A stretch of DNA of 45,366 nucleotides. Origin: Bacteroidota bacterium (GTDB taxonomy: Bacteria; Bacteroidota; Bacteroidia; Chitinophagales; Chitinophagaceae). Both the position numbers and the translations under genes were made by a program. This document shows, piece after piece, positions 35,752-42,778 of the stretch. Every line of letters starts with the position of its first letter. Within the stretch, counting starts at the first letter, position 1. The notes under the pieces were generated by a model that was given only the letters and a program-made list of their open reading frames with translations, did not search any database and was not told the origin of the DNA. The stretch covers positions 1-45,366 of the forward strand of contig SXYR01000161.1 of NCBI GenBank assembly GCA_005788265.1, in the 5' to 3' direction.

Positions 35752-35771
35752 TTGTGTAATCACTTGGTTGC

Positions 35772-35779
35772 CAAAGATA
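35772..35779 (-). promoter_or_regulatory. Candidate -7 box (TATCTTTG) for parE operon
   Basis: Exact TAnnTTTG match on the minus strand in the 134-nt gap between the S24 regulator and parE, predicting a start near 35765 and a leader of about 45 nt containing the inverted repeat. No TTTG at the -33 spacing (TAAC instead). Confidence 0.4.
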
Positions 35780-35852
35780 AATGAATGGAACCTGCCGAGT
35801 TAATGGAGGTTATCAACGGGGTGTGCATAATTCAAGCTCCATTGCAATGGAA

Positions 35853-36608
35853 TCAGTTCATGCGCTTCTTGATGGTGCTGACCTGTTCCTGGAGATTGTT
35901 CACCAGCTGAGCCAACTGGCCAACATCCCAACGCTGCTGTTGGGCAACTTTTGAAATCACCATTTGTGCCTGCCAGATTTCAAGGATATCCTCAGCATTG
36001 ATTTGATATGGCTGGAAGGATGGGTTGTCGCTTGTAAGCGTGACCTTATTTTTTGTTTTAGGGGATCTTGAAACACGCTTGTACACAATTCCTTCATTTT
36101 TGCTGACAACGATGCAGGCAGCATTTTGCTTGATGTCGTCCAAAGCATCCATTTTTTGCCCAACTATAATAGAACCGCTCGGCGTAGGCAACATACTGTC
36201 GCCTATGATTTCAAACGCCCTGAAGTTTCCACTTCCCAACATAGGAAGAGTGAATGTATTGAGCTCGTCAATGAATTCATCATCTGCATATCCTGCCAAA
36301 TAACCCGCTGCAGCTTTCATCGGTACAAAATGAATGAGGTTGTTCTCTCCTGCCATCTTCAATTGCCTGCGCTTTGCTAAATAATTTCCTTTTGATTCGC
36401 TCAAGTCTCTTCTCAACAAATCATCCAGACTGACCCTGAACAAGTCACTGACCACCTCCAGTACATCCACCCTCGGCTCAGCTCGCTCTTCCTCATATGC
36501 ACCTAACAAAGATCGCTTGATCTGGAGCTTTTGGGCAAATTCCTCCTGCGTAAGTCCTTTTAACTTACGCAGATATTTCAAATTTTGTCCTGCGAATGAC
36601 TGTGACAT
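35853..36608 (-). CDS. XRE-type regulator with S24/LexA-like peptidase domain
   Basis: A 251-residue two-domain regulator. An N-terminal helix-turn-helix of the XRE/Cro type (about 7-62: LKGLTQEEFAQKLQIKRSLLGAYE) is followed by a LexA/CI-like S24 domain (about 100-215). The expected serine is S138 (IGDSMLP) and the lysine K177 (VYKRVS); an A101-G102 pair (KAAAGYLAG) could be the self-cleavage site. The last 30 residues look coiled-coil (QLAQLVNNLQEQVSTIKKRM). It could be a RecA-responsive repressor or a host regulator. No other phage genes are near. The ATG at 36608 is preferred; the longer frame adds 16 non-family residues. A palindrome overlaps its promoter region. Confidence 0.87.
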   Translation of the reverse strand: MSQSFAGQNLKYLRKLKGLTQEEFAQKLQIKRSLLGAYEEERAEPRVDVLEVVSDLFRVSLDDLLRRDLSESKGNYLAKRRQLKMAGENNLIHFVPMKAAAGYLAGYADDEFIDELNTFTLPMLGSGNFRAFEIIGDSMLPTPSGSIIVGQKMDALDDIKQNAACIVVSKNEGIVYKRVSRSPKTKNKVTLTSDNPSFQPYQINAEDILEIWQAQMVISKVAQQQRWDVGQLAQLVNNLQEQVSTIKKRMN

Positions 36609-36624
36609 GCTAATGATTTTGGGG

Positions 36625-36653
36625 CAATATACTAAATATTTTAGTTTTCCAAA
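36625..36653 (-). promoter_or_regulatory. Candidate promoter with embedded palindrome for the S24 regulator
   Basis: On the minus strand TTTG (near 36652) is followed 18 nt later by TATATTG, a near match to the Bacteroidota -33/-7 pair. The spacer contains an inverted repeat, ACTAAA / TTTAGT with 3-nt spacing (36631-36645). An operator in this place would suit autorepression by the XRE protein whose ATG is about 17 nt downstream. Inferred only from position and symmetry. Confidence 0.35.
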
Positions 36654-36734
36654 CAAATTGCTAAGTTTTTTTTCAAAATGAGTTTTGATTCAATTAAAAT
36701 AGAGGATTTAAATATGTGGTAATTTCGGGGTGAT

Positions 36735-37529
36735 ATGATTCAAACCAAGCATGCTAAAAAAGAGAAACCCGTTATTCTAGTTGTAAACGATGACGGTGTA
36801 AGCGCCCCTGGCATCAATCATTTGGTAGAGGCTGTAAAAGATTTGGGAAGAGTAGTGGTAGTTGCACCCGACAAACCTCAATCAGGCATGGGACATGCCA
36901 TTACCATTGGGTATCCGTTGCGCCTGCATAAAACACATATCGCAGCAGATGTTGAGGCATGGGGCTGCAGCGGTACTCCAGTAGATTGTGTGAAACTTGC
37001 TGTCGACAAAGTATTGCACCGCAAACCTGATATTTGCCTGAGTGGCATCAACCACGGCGCCAACCACTCCATCAACGTGATATACTCAGGAACAATGAGT
37101 GCAGCCATTGAGGCCTCGATTGAAAATATTCCTGCAGCAGGATTTTCATTATTGGAACATAGCCTCGAAGCTGATTTCACTGGTGCAAAAAAATATGCAA
37201 GGATGATCGTGGAACAAATGCTGGCAAAAAAGGCCGATAAACATCTTTGCCTGAATGTGAACATCCCGAAAGGAGATGCAGCATTGATCAAAGGAGTGAA
37301 AGTGTGCAAGCAGGCATACGCGAAATATGAAGAAGATTTTAAAGAAAGAAAAGATCCCATCGGGAAGAAATACTATTGGCTGACCGGTGAATTTTTAAAT
37401 CTTGAAAAAAGCAAGGACACCGATGTGTGGGCATTGCAAAACAATTACGTAAGTGTTGTTCCGGTTCAATACGACCTGACCAATTATGCACTCAAGAAAA
37501 AAATTGAAAAAGACTATACCTGGGGATGA
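36735..37529 (+). CDS. surE: 5'-nucleotidase SurE
   Basis: A 264-residue protein with family motifs ILVVNDDGVSAPG (metal-binding D19, D20), VVVAPDKPQSGMGHAIT and GCSGTPVDCVKLA. The substrate loop ICLSGINHGANHSINVIYSGTMSAA is the SurE signature. SurE removes phosphate from nucleoside monophosphates and is linked to stress and stationary survival. It begins a plus-strand trio: its stop overlaps the start of the small membrane protein (ATGA) and lpxB follows. The spacing points to one transcript. Confidence 0.95.
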   Translation: MIQTKHAKKEKPVILVVNDDGVSAPGINHLVEAVKDLGRVVVVAPDKPQSGMGHAITIGYPLRLHKTHIAADVEAWGCSGTPVDCVKLAVDKVLHRKPDICLSGINHGANHSINVIYSGTMSAAIEASIENIPAAGFSLLEHSLEADFTGAKKYARMIVEQMLAKKADKHLCLNVNIPKGDAALIKGVKVCKQAYAKYEEDFKERKDPIGKKYYWLTGEFLNLEKSKDTDVWALQNNYVSVVPVQYDLTNYALKKKIEKDYTWG

Positions 37530-37819
37530 GAAACAAGGACAATTATATACTGGGATTGACGATTGGAGCGGTGCTCCCCTTGTTGAGTTTCTTCGGATAT
37601 TATTACTGGAAATTCAGCTTGTTTACATTCGGTGAATTTATTGAACTGCTCTCTCAAAATAAATCACTTGTGACGGCATTGAGCATTCCTTGCTTGCTGC
37701 TGAACATTGTACTTTTTACCATTTTCATCAACGGAAGAAAAGACAAAACAGCCAAAGGAATCTTCATTGCTTCTATTATTTACGCCTTATCAGCACTCAT
37801 ATTTAAATTTTTATTTTAA
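37526..37819 (+). CDS. Small three-helix membrane protein between surE and lpxB
   Basis: A 97-residue hydrophobic protein with three predicted membrane segments (about 8-28, 46-70 and 78-97) and a short polar link NGRKDKTAK between the second and third. I recognise no family. It overlaps the surE stop by 4 nt (ATGA) and ends 8 nt before lpxB, so it is very probably a translated gene of this operon. Inner-membrane location is inferred. Given the neighbour, a role around lipid A or the envelope is possible but not shown. Confidence 0.75.
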   Translation: MRNKDNYILGLTIGAVLPLLSFFGYYYWKFSLFTFGEFIELLSQNKSLVTALSIPCLLLNIVLFTIFINGRKDKTAKGIFIASIIYALSALIFKFLF

Positions 37820-37827
37820 CCATCGGC

Positions 37828-38961
37828 ATGAAATACTACATCATTGCAGGTGAGGCGTCGGGGGATTTACATGGCAGCAAGCTGATAAGAGCCATCAAAA
37901 AAAATGACCAACATGCCAATATCCGAGCATGGGGCGGAGACTTGATGCAGGCAGAAGGAGCAACCATTGTAAAACACTTTCGGGATTTGGCTTTCATGGG
38001 ATTTACAGAAGTCATCCTGCATATCCATGCCATATTCAACAACCTGAAATTTTGCAAGAAAGACATCCTCGACTTTCAACCCGATGTCGTTGTTTTTATT
38101 GACTACCCCGGATTCAATTTACCCGTGGCAAAGTTTGCAAAACAAGCCGGATTCAAAACAGTCTATTACATTTCACCTCAGGTATGGGCATGGAAGGATT
38201 CGCGTGTAAAAAAGATAAAAAAATACATCGACCAAATGCTGGTCATCCTTCCCTTCGAAAAAACATTTTATCAGAAATGGGATTATCATGTTGAATATGT
38301 AGGACATCCTTTGATAGAAACGATTGAATCATACAAGACATCAGACACATCAAAAAAATTCATTGCCGAATACAAGAGAAATCATTCCAATCCAGTTGTT
38401 GCCATTTTGCCTGGATCAAGAAAACAGGAAATCAGAAAAAAACTTCCGGTGATGCTAGATGCAATAAAAGACTTGGAAGGGGTTGCATGCATTGTTGCAC
38501 AGGCCCCTGGCATTGATGACCGATTCATGCTAGACCTCATTGAAGAAATTCCGAATGTTGCCATTTGGAAACAAAATACATACCAACTGCTCTCCGTTGC
38601 AGATGCAGCAATGGTCACTTCCGGTACCGCCACTCTTGAAACGGCCCTGTTTGGAGTTCCAGAAGTAGTTTGCTACAAAACTTCTATGTTGTCGTATGCG
38701 ATTGCAAAAAAAATTATCAAGATCCCCTTTATTTCTTTGGTCAATATCATCATGAACAAATCGGTTGTAAAAGAACTCATTCAAGAGCATCTCACTGCTG
38801 AGGATTTAAAGAAGGAGTTGATGGAATTGTTGTACAATCAGGAAAAAATACAAGAAATGAAAAAAGATTTTGATGCATTGAAAAAAAGCTTGATCCCCGG
38901 AGGAAATGCATCAGAAAATGCTGCTGCTGCCATTCACCGTCTCACAGAAAACAGTGCATGA
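37828..38961 (+). CDS. lpxB: Lipid-A-disaccharide synthase
   Basis: A 377-residue GT-B glycosyltransferase of family 19. The opening YYIIAGEASGDLHGSKLI is diagnostic. VFIDYPGFNLPVAK, YYISPQVWAWKDSRVKKIK, VGHPL, ILPGSRKQEI and TSGTATLETAL follow in family order. It joins UDP-diacylglucosamine and lipid X into the lipid A disaccharide at the inner membrane, so the organism makes lipid A. It is the third gene of surE-membrane protein-lpxB. Its stop codon touches the stop of the convergent 55-residue gene with no gap. Confidence 0.96.
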   Translation: MKYYIIAGEASGDLHGSKLIRAIKKNDQHANIRAWGGDLMQAEGATIVKHFRDLAFMGFTEVILHIHAIFNNLKFCKKDILDFQPDVVVFIDYPGFNLPVAKFAKQAGFKTVYYISPQVWAWKDSRVKKIKKYIDQMLVILPFEKTFYQKWDYHVEYVGHPLIETIESYKTSDTSKKFIAEYKRNHSNPVVAILPGSRKQEIRKKLPVMLDAIKDLEGVACIVAQAPGIDDRFMLDLIEEIPNVAIWKQNTYQLLSVADAAMVTSGTATLETALFGVPEVVCYKTSMLSYAIAKKIIKIPFISLVNIIMNKSVVKELIQEHLTAEDLKKELMELLYNQEKIQEMKKDFDALKKSLIPGGNASENAAAAIHRLTENSA

Positions 38962-39129
38962 CTACTTTTTGAACAGGAGCCTGACGATGATTACAATAAG
39001 TGCGAAAAGAAAAAGAAGAATGGACAACCTGTTGATGCCATGCATGTACTTGATCCAAGTTGTATTAGGCGTTTCCTCATCTTTTTTCCTCAAGTAGAGA
39101 TAAGTCGCGATCTGTTTCCAAATTCCCAT
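38962..39129 (-). CDS. Small single-pass membrane protein (55 residues)
   Basis: An ATG-to-TAG frame on the minus strand encoding 55 residues: a cytosolic-looking start MGIWKQIATYLYLRKK, then IKYMHGINRLS and one strong membrane helix (about 36-51, LLFLFALIVIIVRLLF) ending in KK. Support for a real gene: it fills the gap exactly, starting 9 nt after the LuxE-like gene's stop and ending in contact with the lpxB stop. Its composition is a clear soluble-head, single-helix layout. It resembles small conserved Bacteroidota membrane proteins (possibly DUF6728), a recollection I cannot check. Function unknown. Confidence 0.7.
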   Translation of the reverse strand: MGIWKQIATYLYLRKKDEETPNTTWIKYMHGINRLSILLFLFALIVIIVRLLFKK

Positions 39130-39138
39130 AAAATGAAT

Positions 39139-40101
39139 TTAAGCTGTCAATAAACTACATCCTCTTGTATCGCTGCTGTCTAACCGTCCCATCAGTTCAA
39201 ATGCACCATCCCCGGTAAACCTCGCGAGATCGTCTGTTGCGATGAAGCCAACGCTGTCAAGGTTTGCAAGATCAATGACATTGATAACACCCGTCCGCAT
39301 GATATGTTCATTTGCATTCCAAATTTCAAAAGGGTCGTCGGTTGACCTCAGCATTATTTTCAATCTGGAAGATGTTTGATAGATCCCCTCTCCCTTTGAA
39401 TATGCCTGAGACATCAATTCTGTCATGCCATATTCTGCATGAACAGCTTCAACACCCAGCCCGAATTTCAATTGTTGATGCATTTCTGACCTGGTAAGTT
39501 CTTTTTTCCTGCCTTTCATTCCACCTGTTTCCATCACAATGGCATGATGCAATTTCATGGGATATGCAGTTGCAAAATCCAATAATGCAAATGTCACTCC
39601 TATGAGCAAGGTCTTTTGTCGATTGGCCTCCAAATGAATCAATGTATCATGCAGTCCCTTGAAATCATCCAGGAAAAATCCGCTGGATGGATGTTTGCTC
39701 AATTGGATGAAGTGATCAACCATGGCAACCAATGAAGAATTGTTCCTTTCCAAATAAGATGGAAGCAATCCAAGCATACAATAATCACTTATATCACCAT
39801 ACTGTTCCTCAAACAAATTGACTGTATTGGTGAGATATTGCTGCAGATCACTGATGCAATGCATGCTATTGATTGCACCGGTTGTTCCGCTGCTTTCGAA
39901 ACAATGTGCCGGATGGAACTCACCTGTTTTCACTTGGTGGGTTTTGAAAAAAGAGATGGGTAAAAAAGGGATGTCCTCCAACCTGGTGACGCTTGTGGGG
40001 TCCAGATGCAGCCCATCGATGAATTTCCTGTACAACGGATTCTCTTCGGACTGTTTCTTGAACAACCTCAGTGCGTCTTTTATGAATAACGGTTCGAACA
40101 A
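39139..40101 (-). CDS. LuxE-like acyl-protein synthetase family protein
   Basis: A 320-residue protein of the LuxE/acyl-protein synthetase superfamily (adenylate-forming type). The ATP loop FESSGTTG is at about 68-75, a mid-protein METGGMKGRKKELT follows, and the core HAEYGMTELMSQAYS. RFTGDGAFELMGRLDSSDTRGCSLL closes it, resembling the C-terminal part of the ANL fold. It may activate a fatty acid or other carboxylate; the acceptor is unknown. No lux genes are near, so bioluminescence is not implied. The only plausible start is TTG at 40101; the next stop upstream in frame is five codons away. It is followed by the 55-residue membrane protein and is divergent from the lipoprotein gene. Confidence 0.83.
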   Translation of the reverse strand: MFEPLFIKDALRLFKKQSEENPLYRKFIDGLHLDPTSVTRLEDIPFLPISFFKTHQVKTGEFHPAHCFESSGTTGAINSMHCISDLQQYLTNTVNLFEEQYGDISDYCMLGLLPSYLERNNSSLVAMVDHFIQLSKHPSSGFFLDDFKGLHDTLIHLEANRQKTLLIGVTFALLDFATAYPMKLHHAIVMETGGMKGRKKELTRSEMHQQLKFGLGVEAVHAEYGMTELMSQAYSKGEGIYQTSSRLKIMLRSTDDPFEIWNANEHIMRTGVINVIDLANLDSVGFIATDDLARFTGDGAFELMGRLDSSDTRGCSLLTA

Positions 40102-40156
40102 GGTTAAAGGTTGTTAAAATAGGTTCTGGGGAATAGGTTTTTCGTTGTGAAACGGC

Positions 40157-40164
40157 TAATTTTG
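40157..40164 (+). promoter_or_regulatory. Candidate -7 box (TAATTTTG) for the lipoprotein gene
   Basis: Exact TAnnTTTG match ending 17 nt before the ATG at 40182, in the 80-nt gap between divergent genes. The predicted leader is about 12 nt, like that of the RmlD-like gene. No clear -33 TTTG. Confidence 0.4.
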
Positions 40165-40181
40165 AACAGCAACAAAGGTAC

Positions 40182-40613
40182 ATGAGAAAAATCTTCCCTC
40201 TCATCATTACAGCCATTTTTATGACTGCCTGCGAGAAAACAAGCATGCAATCAAAACCTCTTTTAAAAATCAACAGCATCAGCTCCAGTCAAATTTTTGC
40301 CGGCGATGATTTACAAATCAAATTGCAACTTTCTGACCAAGAGGGCGATTTTCTTGATACCATTTGGTTTAAAAAAACCACGACCCGTTGCCTCAGAAGC
40401 AATTTTACCGATTCGAGTATCCTGCAAATTCCAGCTGATCTACCCAGAACAAAAAATTTCAGCGGAGAGTTGATTGTCACCTTGAATTACAGTGTTGCGC
40501 TGCAGCCGAGGTGTTTCAGCAGCGATACTGCCATTTTCAGCTTTTGGGTGAAAGACGAGAAAGGCAATAAAAGCGATACGGTAAAAACCTCCTCCATCAT
40601 TATTTCAAGATAA
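40182..40613 (+). CDS. Predicted lipoprotein
   Basis: A 143-residue protein with a lipoprotein signal: basic start MRKIF, hydrophobic core, and lipobox MTAC with C17 as the likely lipidated residue. The mature part looks like a single beta-sandwich domain (LKINSISSSQIFAGDDLQIKL, LSDQEGDFLDTIWF, IFSFWVKDEKGNKSDTVK), similar to Ig-like folds. Two extra cysteines (in TTRCLRS and QPRCFSS) may form a disulfide. I do not recognise a named family. It lies 7 nt before the M42 peptidase gene, so the two are probably co-transcribed. Confidence 0.8.
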   Translation: MRKIFPLIITAIFMTACEKTSMQSKPLLKINSISSSQIFAGDDLQIKLQLSDQEGDFLDTIWFKKTTTRCLRSNFTDSSILQIPADLPRTKNFSGELIVTLNYSVALQPRCFSSDTAIFSFWVKDEKGNKSDTVKTSSIIISR

Positions 40614-40620
40614 CCCTCTT

Positions 40621-41730
40621 ATGGCAAAGTCTATCAGATCGAAAAAATTACTCAGTGACAACGCTTATGCATTTCTGAAAGAATACATCAATACACCCTC
40701 GCCAACTGGATTTGAATCAGGCGGACAAAAATTATGGCTGAAATATATTCAGCAACATGTGGATGAAACCATGACCGATCCATACGGATCTGTTGCAGGC
40801 ATCATCAATCCCAAAGAAAAATTCAAAGTTGTCATCGAGGCCCATGCAGATGAAATCAGTTGGTTTGTGAATTATATTTCAGACAGTGGACTTATTTACC
40901 TGAAAAGAAATGGCGGTGTGGATCATCAGATTGCTCCTGGTAAAAGAGTATTGATCCATGGTAAAAAAGGATCGGTAAAAGCTGTATTCGGATGGCCTGC
41001 CATTCATACAAGAATAGGGGGTGGCGAAAGAAAAGATCCCCAGCCTGCTGTAGAAAATTTATTTCTCGATTGCGGTGCAAAAAACAGAAAAGAAGTTGAG
41101 TCGCTTGGCATCCACATTGGAGCAGTTGCAACATATGAAGAGGGGTTTGATGAATTGGCATTCAATTATTTGATTGGAAGGGCCATGGACAATAGGATTG
41201 GTGGATTTATGATTGCTGAAGTTGCCAGAATGATAAGAGCCAATAGAGTAAAACTGCCATACGCTTTATACGTTGTAAATGCAGTGCAGGAGGAGATTGG
41301 ATTGAGAGGCGCAGAAATGATTGCAAGAAGAATCAAGCCTGATGTTGCCATCATCACCGATGTTACACATGATACCACCACCCCTATGGTCAATAAAATC
41401 ATTGAAGGTGATGTAGCCTGCGGAAAAGGTCCTTCGCTTGCATATGGACCCGCTGTTCACAATAAATTACTCACACTGGTTGAAAATGTTGCAAACAAAA
41501 AGAAGATTCCTGTTCAAATGAGAACCGTTTCCAGGAGCACAGGTACTGATACTGATTCATTTGCATACGCAAATGATGGATGTCCCTCTGTATTGATTTC
41601 TATTCCATTGAAATACATGCATACAACAGTTGAGATGCTGCACAAGGATGATGTGGAAAACACCATCCGGCTGATGTATGAAACTCTTGTCACGTTGAGC
41701 CCAAAAACAAACCTCAGTTACTTCTCGTAG
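40621..41730 (+). CDS. M42-family metallo-aminopeptidase
   Basis: A 369-residue peptidase M42 (glutamyl aminopeptidase / FrvX / endo-1,4-beta-glucanase-like TET family). The metal ligands and catalytic residues can be traced: H75 (EAHADEIS), D190 (RAMDNRIGG), the E224-E225 pair (VQEEIGLRG), D247 (ITDVTHD) and H334 (KYMHTTVEML). TPSPTGFE near the N-terminus is the family opening. It is cytosolic and expected to form dodecameric shells that trim peptides. It follows the lipoprotein gene closely. Its 3' end overlaps porQ by 13 nt on the opposite strand. Confidence 0.92.
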   Translation: MAKSIRSKKLLSDNAYAFLKEYINTPSPTGFESGGQKLWLKYIQQHVDETMTDPYGSVAGIINPKEKFKVVIEAHADEISWFVNYISDSGLIYLKRNGGVDHQIAPGKRVLIHGKKGSVKAVFGWPAIHTRIGGGERKDPQPAVENLFLDCGAKNRKEVESLGIHIGAVATYEEGFDELAFNYLIGRAMDNRIGGFMIAEVARMIRANRVKLPYALYVVNAVQEEIGLRGAEMIARRIKPDVAIITDVTHDTTTPMVNKIIEGDVACGKGPSLAYGPAVHNKLLTLVENVANKKKIPVQMRTVSRSTGTDTDSFAYANDGCPSVLISIPLKYMHTTVEMLHKDDVENTIRLMYETLVTLSPKTNLSYFS

Positions 41731-42743
41731 TCAAATAATTTGTAAACGAAGGAAACCTGATGTTGTGAATATGTGGACTGGTAATGGGTCCTTGCATATT
41801 GAAATTGCAGACTGTTCAGATGGAGCCGGATTCCATATCCAAACCCAGTGAGTCCATTTGCAAGATTCCTGATTTGAAGCTCTTTTCTTCTAAGCATATT
41901 ATACCCTAACGTGAGTATAATTTTTTCTCCTACCAATAAATCTGCACCTGCAATAAAGTGACTAAATATTTTTGTTCCAATACCATTGCTCACCACCGTT
42001 CCATAGTTATCGGTATCAAAATTTTCATCTTGGTACAGCAAGTCAAATTGGTGCAATCGCTGTGCAGTCAGAGAAAATTTAATAGGTGCTTTTTCAAGTT
42101 GCTTGGTCAATCCGATGAGCAAATCAAATGGAAGATCCTCACCTTGATTCGCATATCTTCTGACCTGAAATCCCATATTTCTTGCAGCAAATCCCACTTG
42201 TAGCATATTTTCTTCATCATAATAATTCAGTCCAATATCTGATGCGATTCCAAAGCTGTTGTAAGGGCCGTACCTGGAATTGATGAACTTGAGCGTTGCT
42301 CCATAATACCAACGTTGACCATAAGAACGGGCAGCTGCTAAAGATACCATTTGATCAAATGCAGTGAATGTACCCATTACATTGCCTGCAGCATCTGTCT
42401 GTGTTTCACTTCCATACAGCAAATGGGCAATTCCAGTTGCGAAGGTTGTATTCCACCCTTCATGATGGTAGGCACCCGCACCAAAGAGCCCATTGATGGT
42501 AGGAGCAATCGAAGCAAAATTGGCTGAGATATTTCCATGGTGCTGATACCGCAAGAGTGCTGGATTGTCGTTGAAGAGTCCGACGTCATTGTTAAAAGTG
42601 GATACATTTCTTCCTCCCAATGCACTTGCCTGTGGCACCCATTGCATTTTCAAGAAATTATAGGTTGCGGAGCCTCCGAGCGTTTGAGATGAAGTTGAAT
42701 AACAGCAAACAAAAAAATAAAACAGGCATGCAATTGATCGCAT
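41718..42743 (-). CDS. porQ: Type IX secretion system protein PorQ
   Basis: A 341-residue predicted outer-membrane beta-barrel. The signal peptide covers about residues 1-19. The PorQ-like opening GGSATYNFLKMQWVPQASALGGRNVS follows, with DVGLFNDNPALL next, and strand-rich repeats continue to the end (YSQHQVSFVYKLFDYEK). In T9SS, PorQ is an outer-membrane protein that holds PorZ in the cargo-attachment complex. It lies 35 nt downstream of lon on the same strand and probably shares its transcript. Its end overlaps that of the M42 gene. No porZ, porU or porV is present in the window. Confidence 0.88.
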   Translation of the reverse strand: MRSIACLFYFFVCCYSTSSQTLGGSATYNFLKMQWVPQASALGGRNVSTFNNDVGLFNDNPALLRYQHHGNISANFASIAPTINGLFGAGAYHHEGWNTTFATGIAHLLYGSETQTDAAGNVMGTFTAFDQMVSLAAARSYGQRWYYGATLKFINSRYGPYNSFGIASDIGLNYYDEENMLQVGFAARNMGFQVRRYANQGEDLPFDLLIGLTKQLEKAPIKFSLTAQRLHQFDLLYQDENFDTDNYGTVVSNGIGTKIFSHFIAGADLLVGEKIILTLGYNMLRRKELQIRNLANGLTGFGYGIRLHLNSLQFQYARTHYQSTYSQHQVSFVYKLFDYEK

Positions 42744-42778
42744 GCCCGAAATTAAACCGATGCGGTGAATATTTAAAA

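Noticed and set aside
35853-36608. S24/XRE regulator as a sign of a prophage
   Set aside because: It is a single gene with housekeeping neighbours on both sides, no integrase, terminase or structural genes, no attachment repeats and no change in base composition.
39139-40101. LuxE-like gene as part of a bioluminescence (lux) operon
   Set aside because: No luxA, B, C or D nearby; the superfamily is common in non-luminous Bacteroidota.
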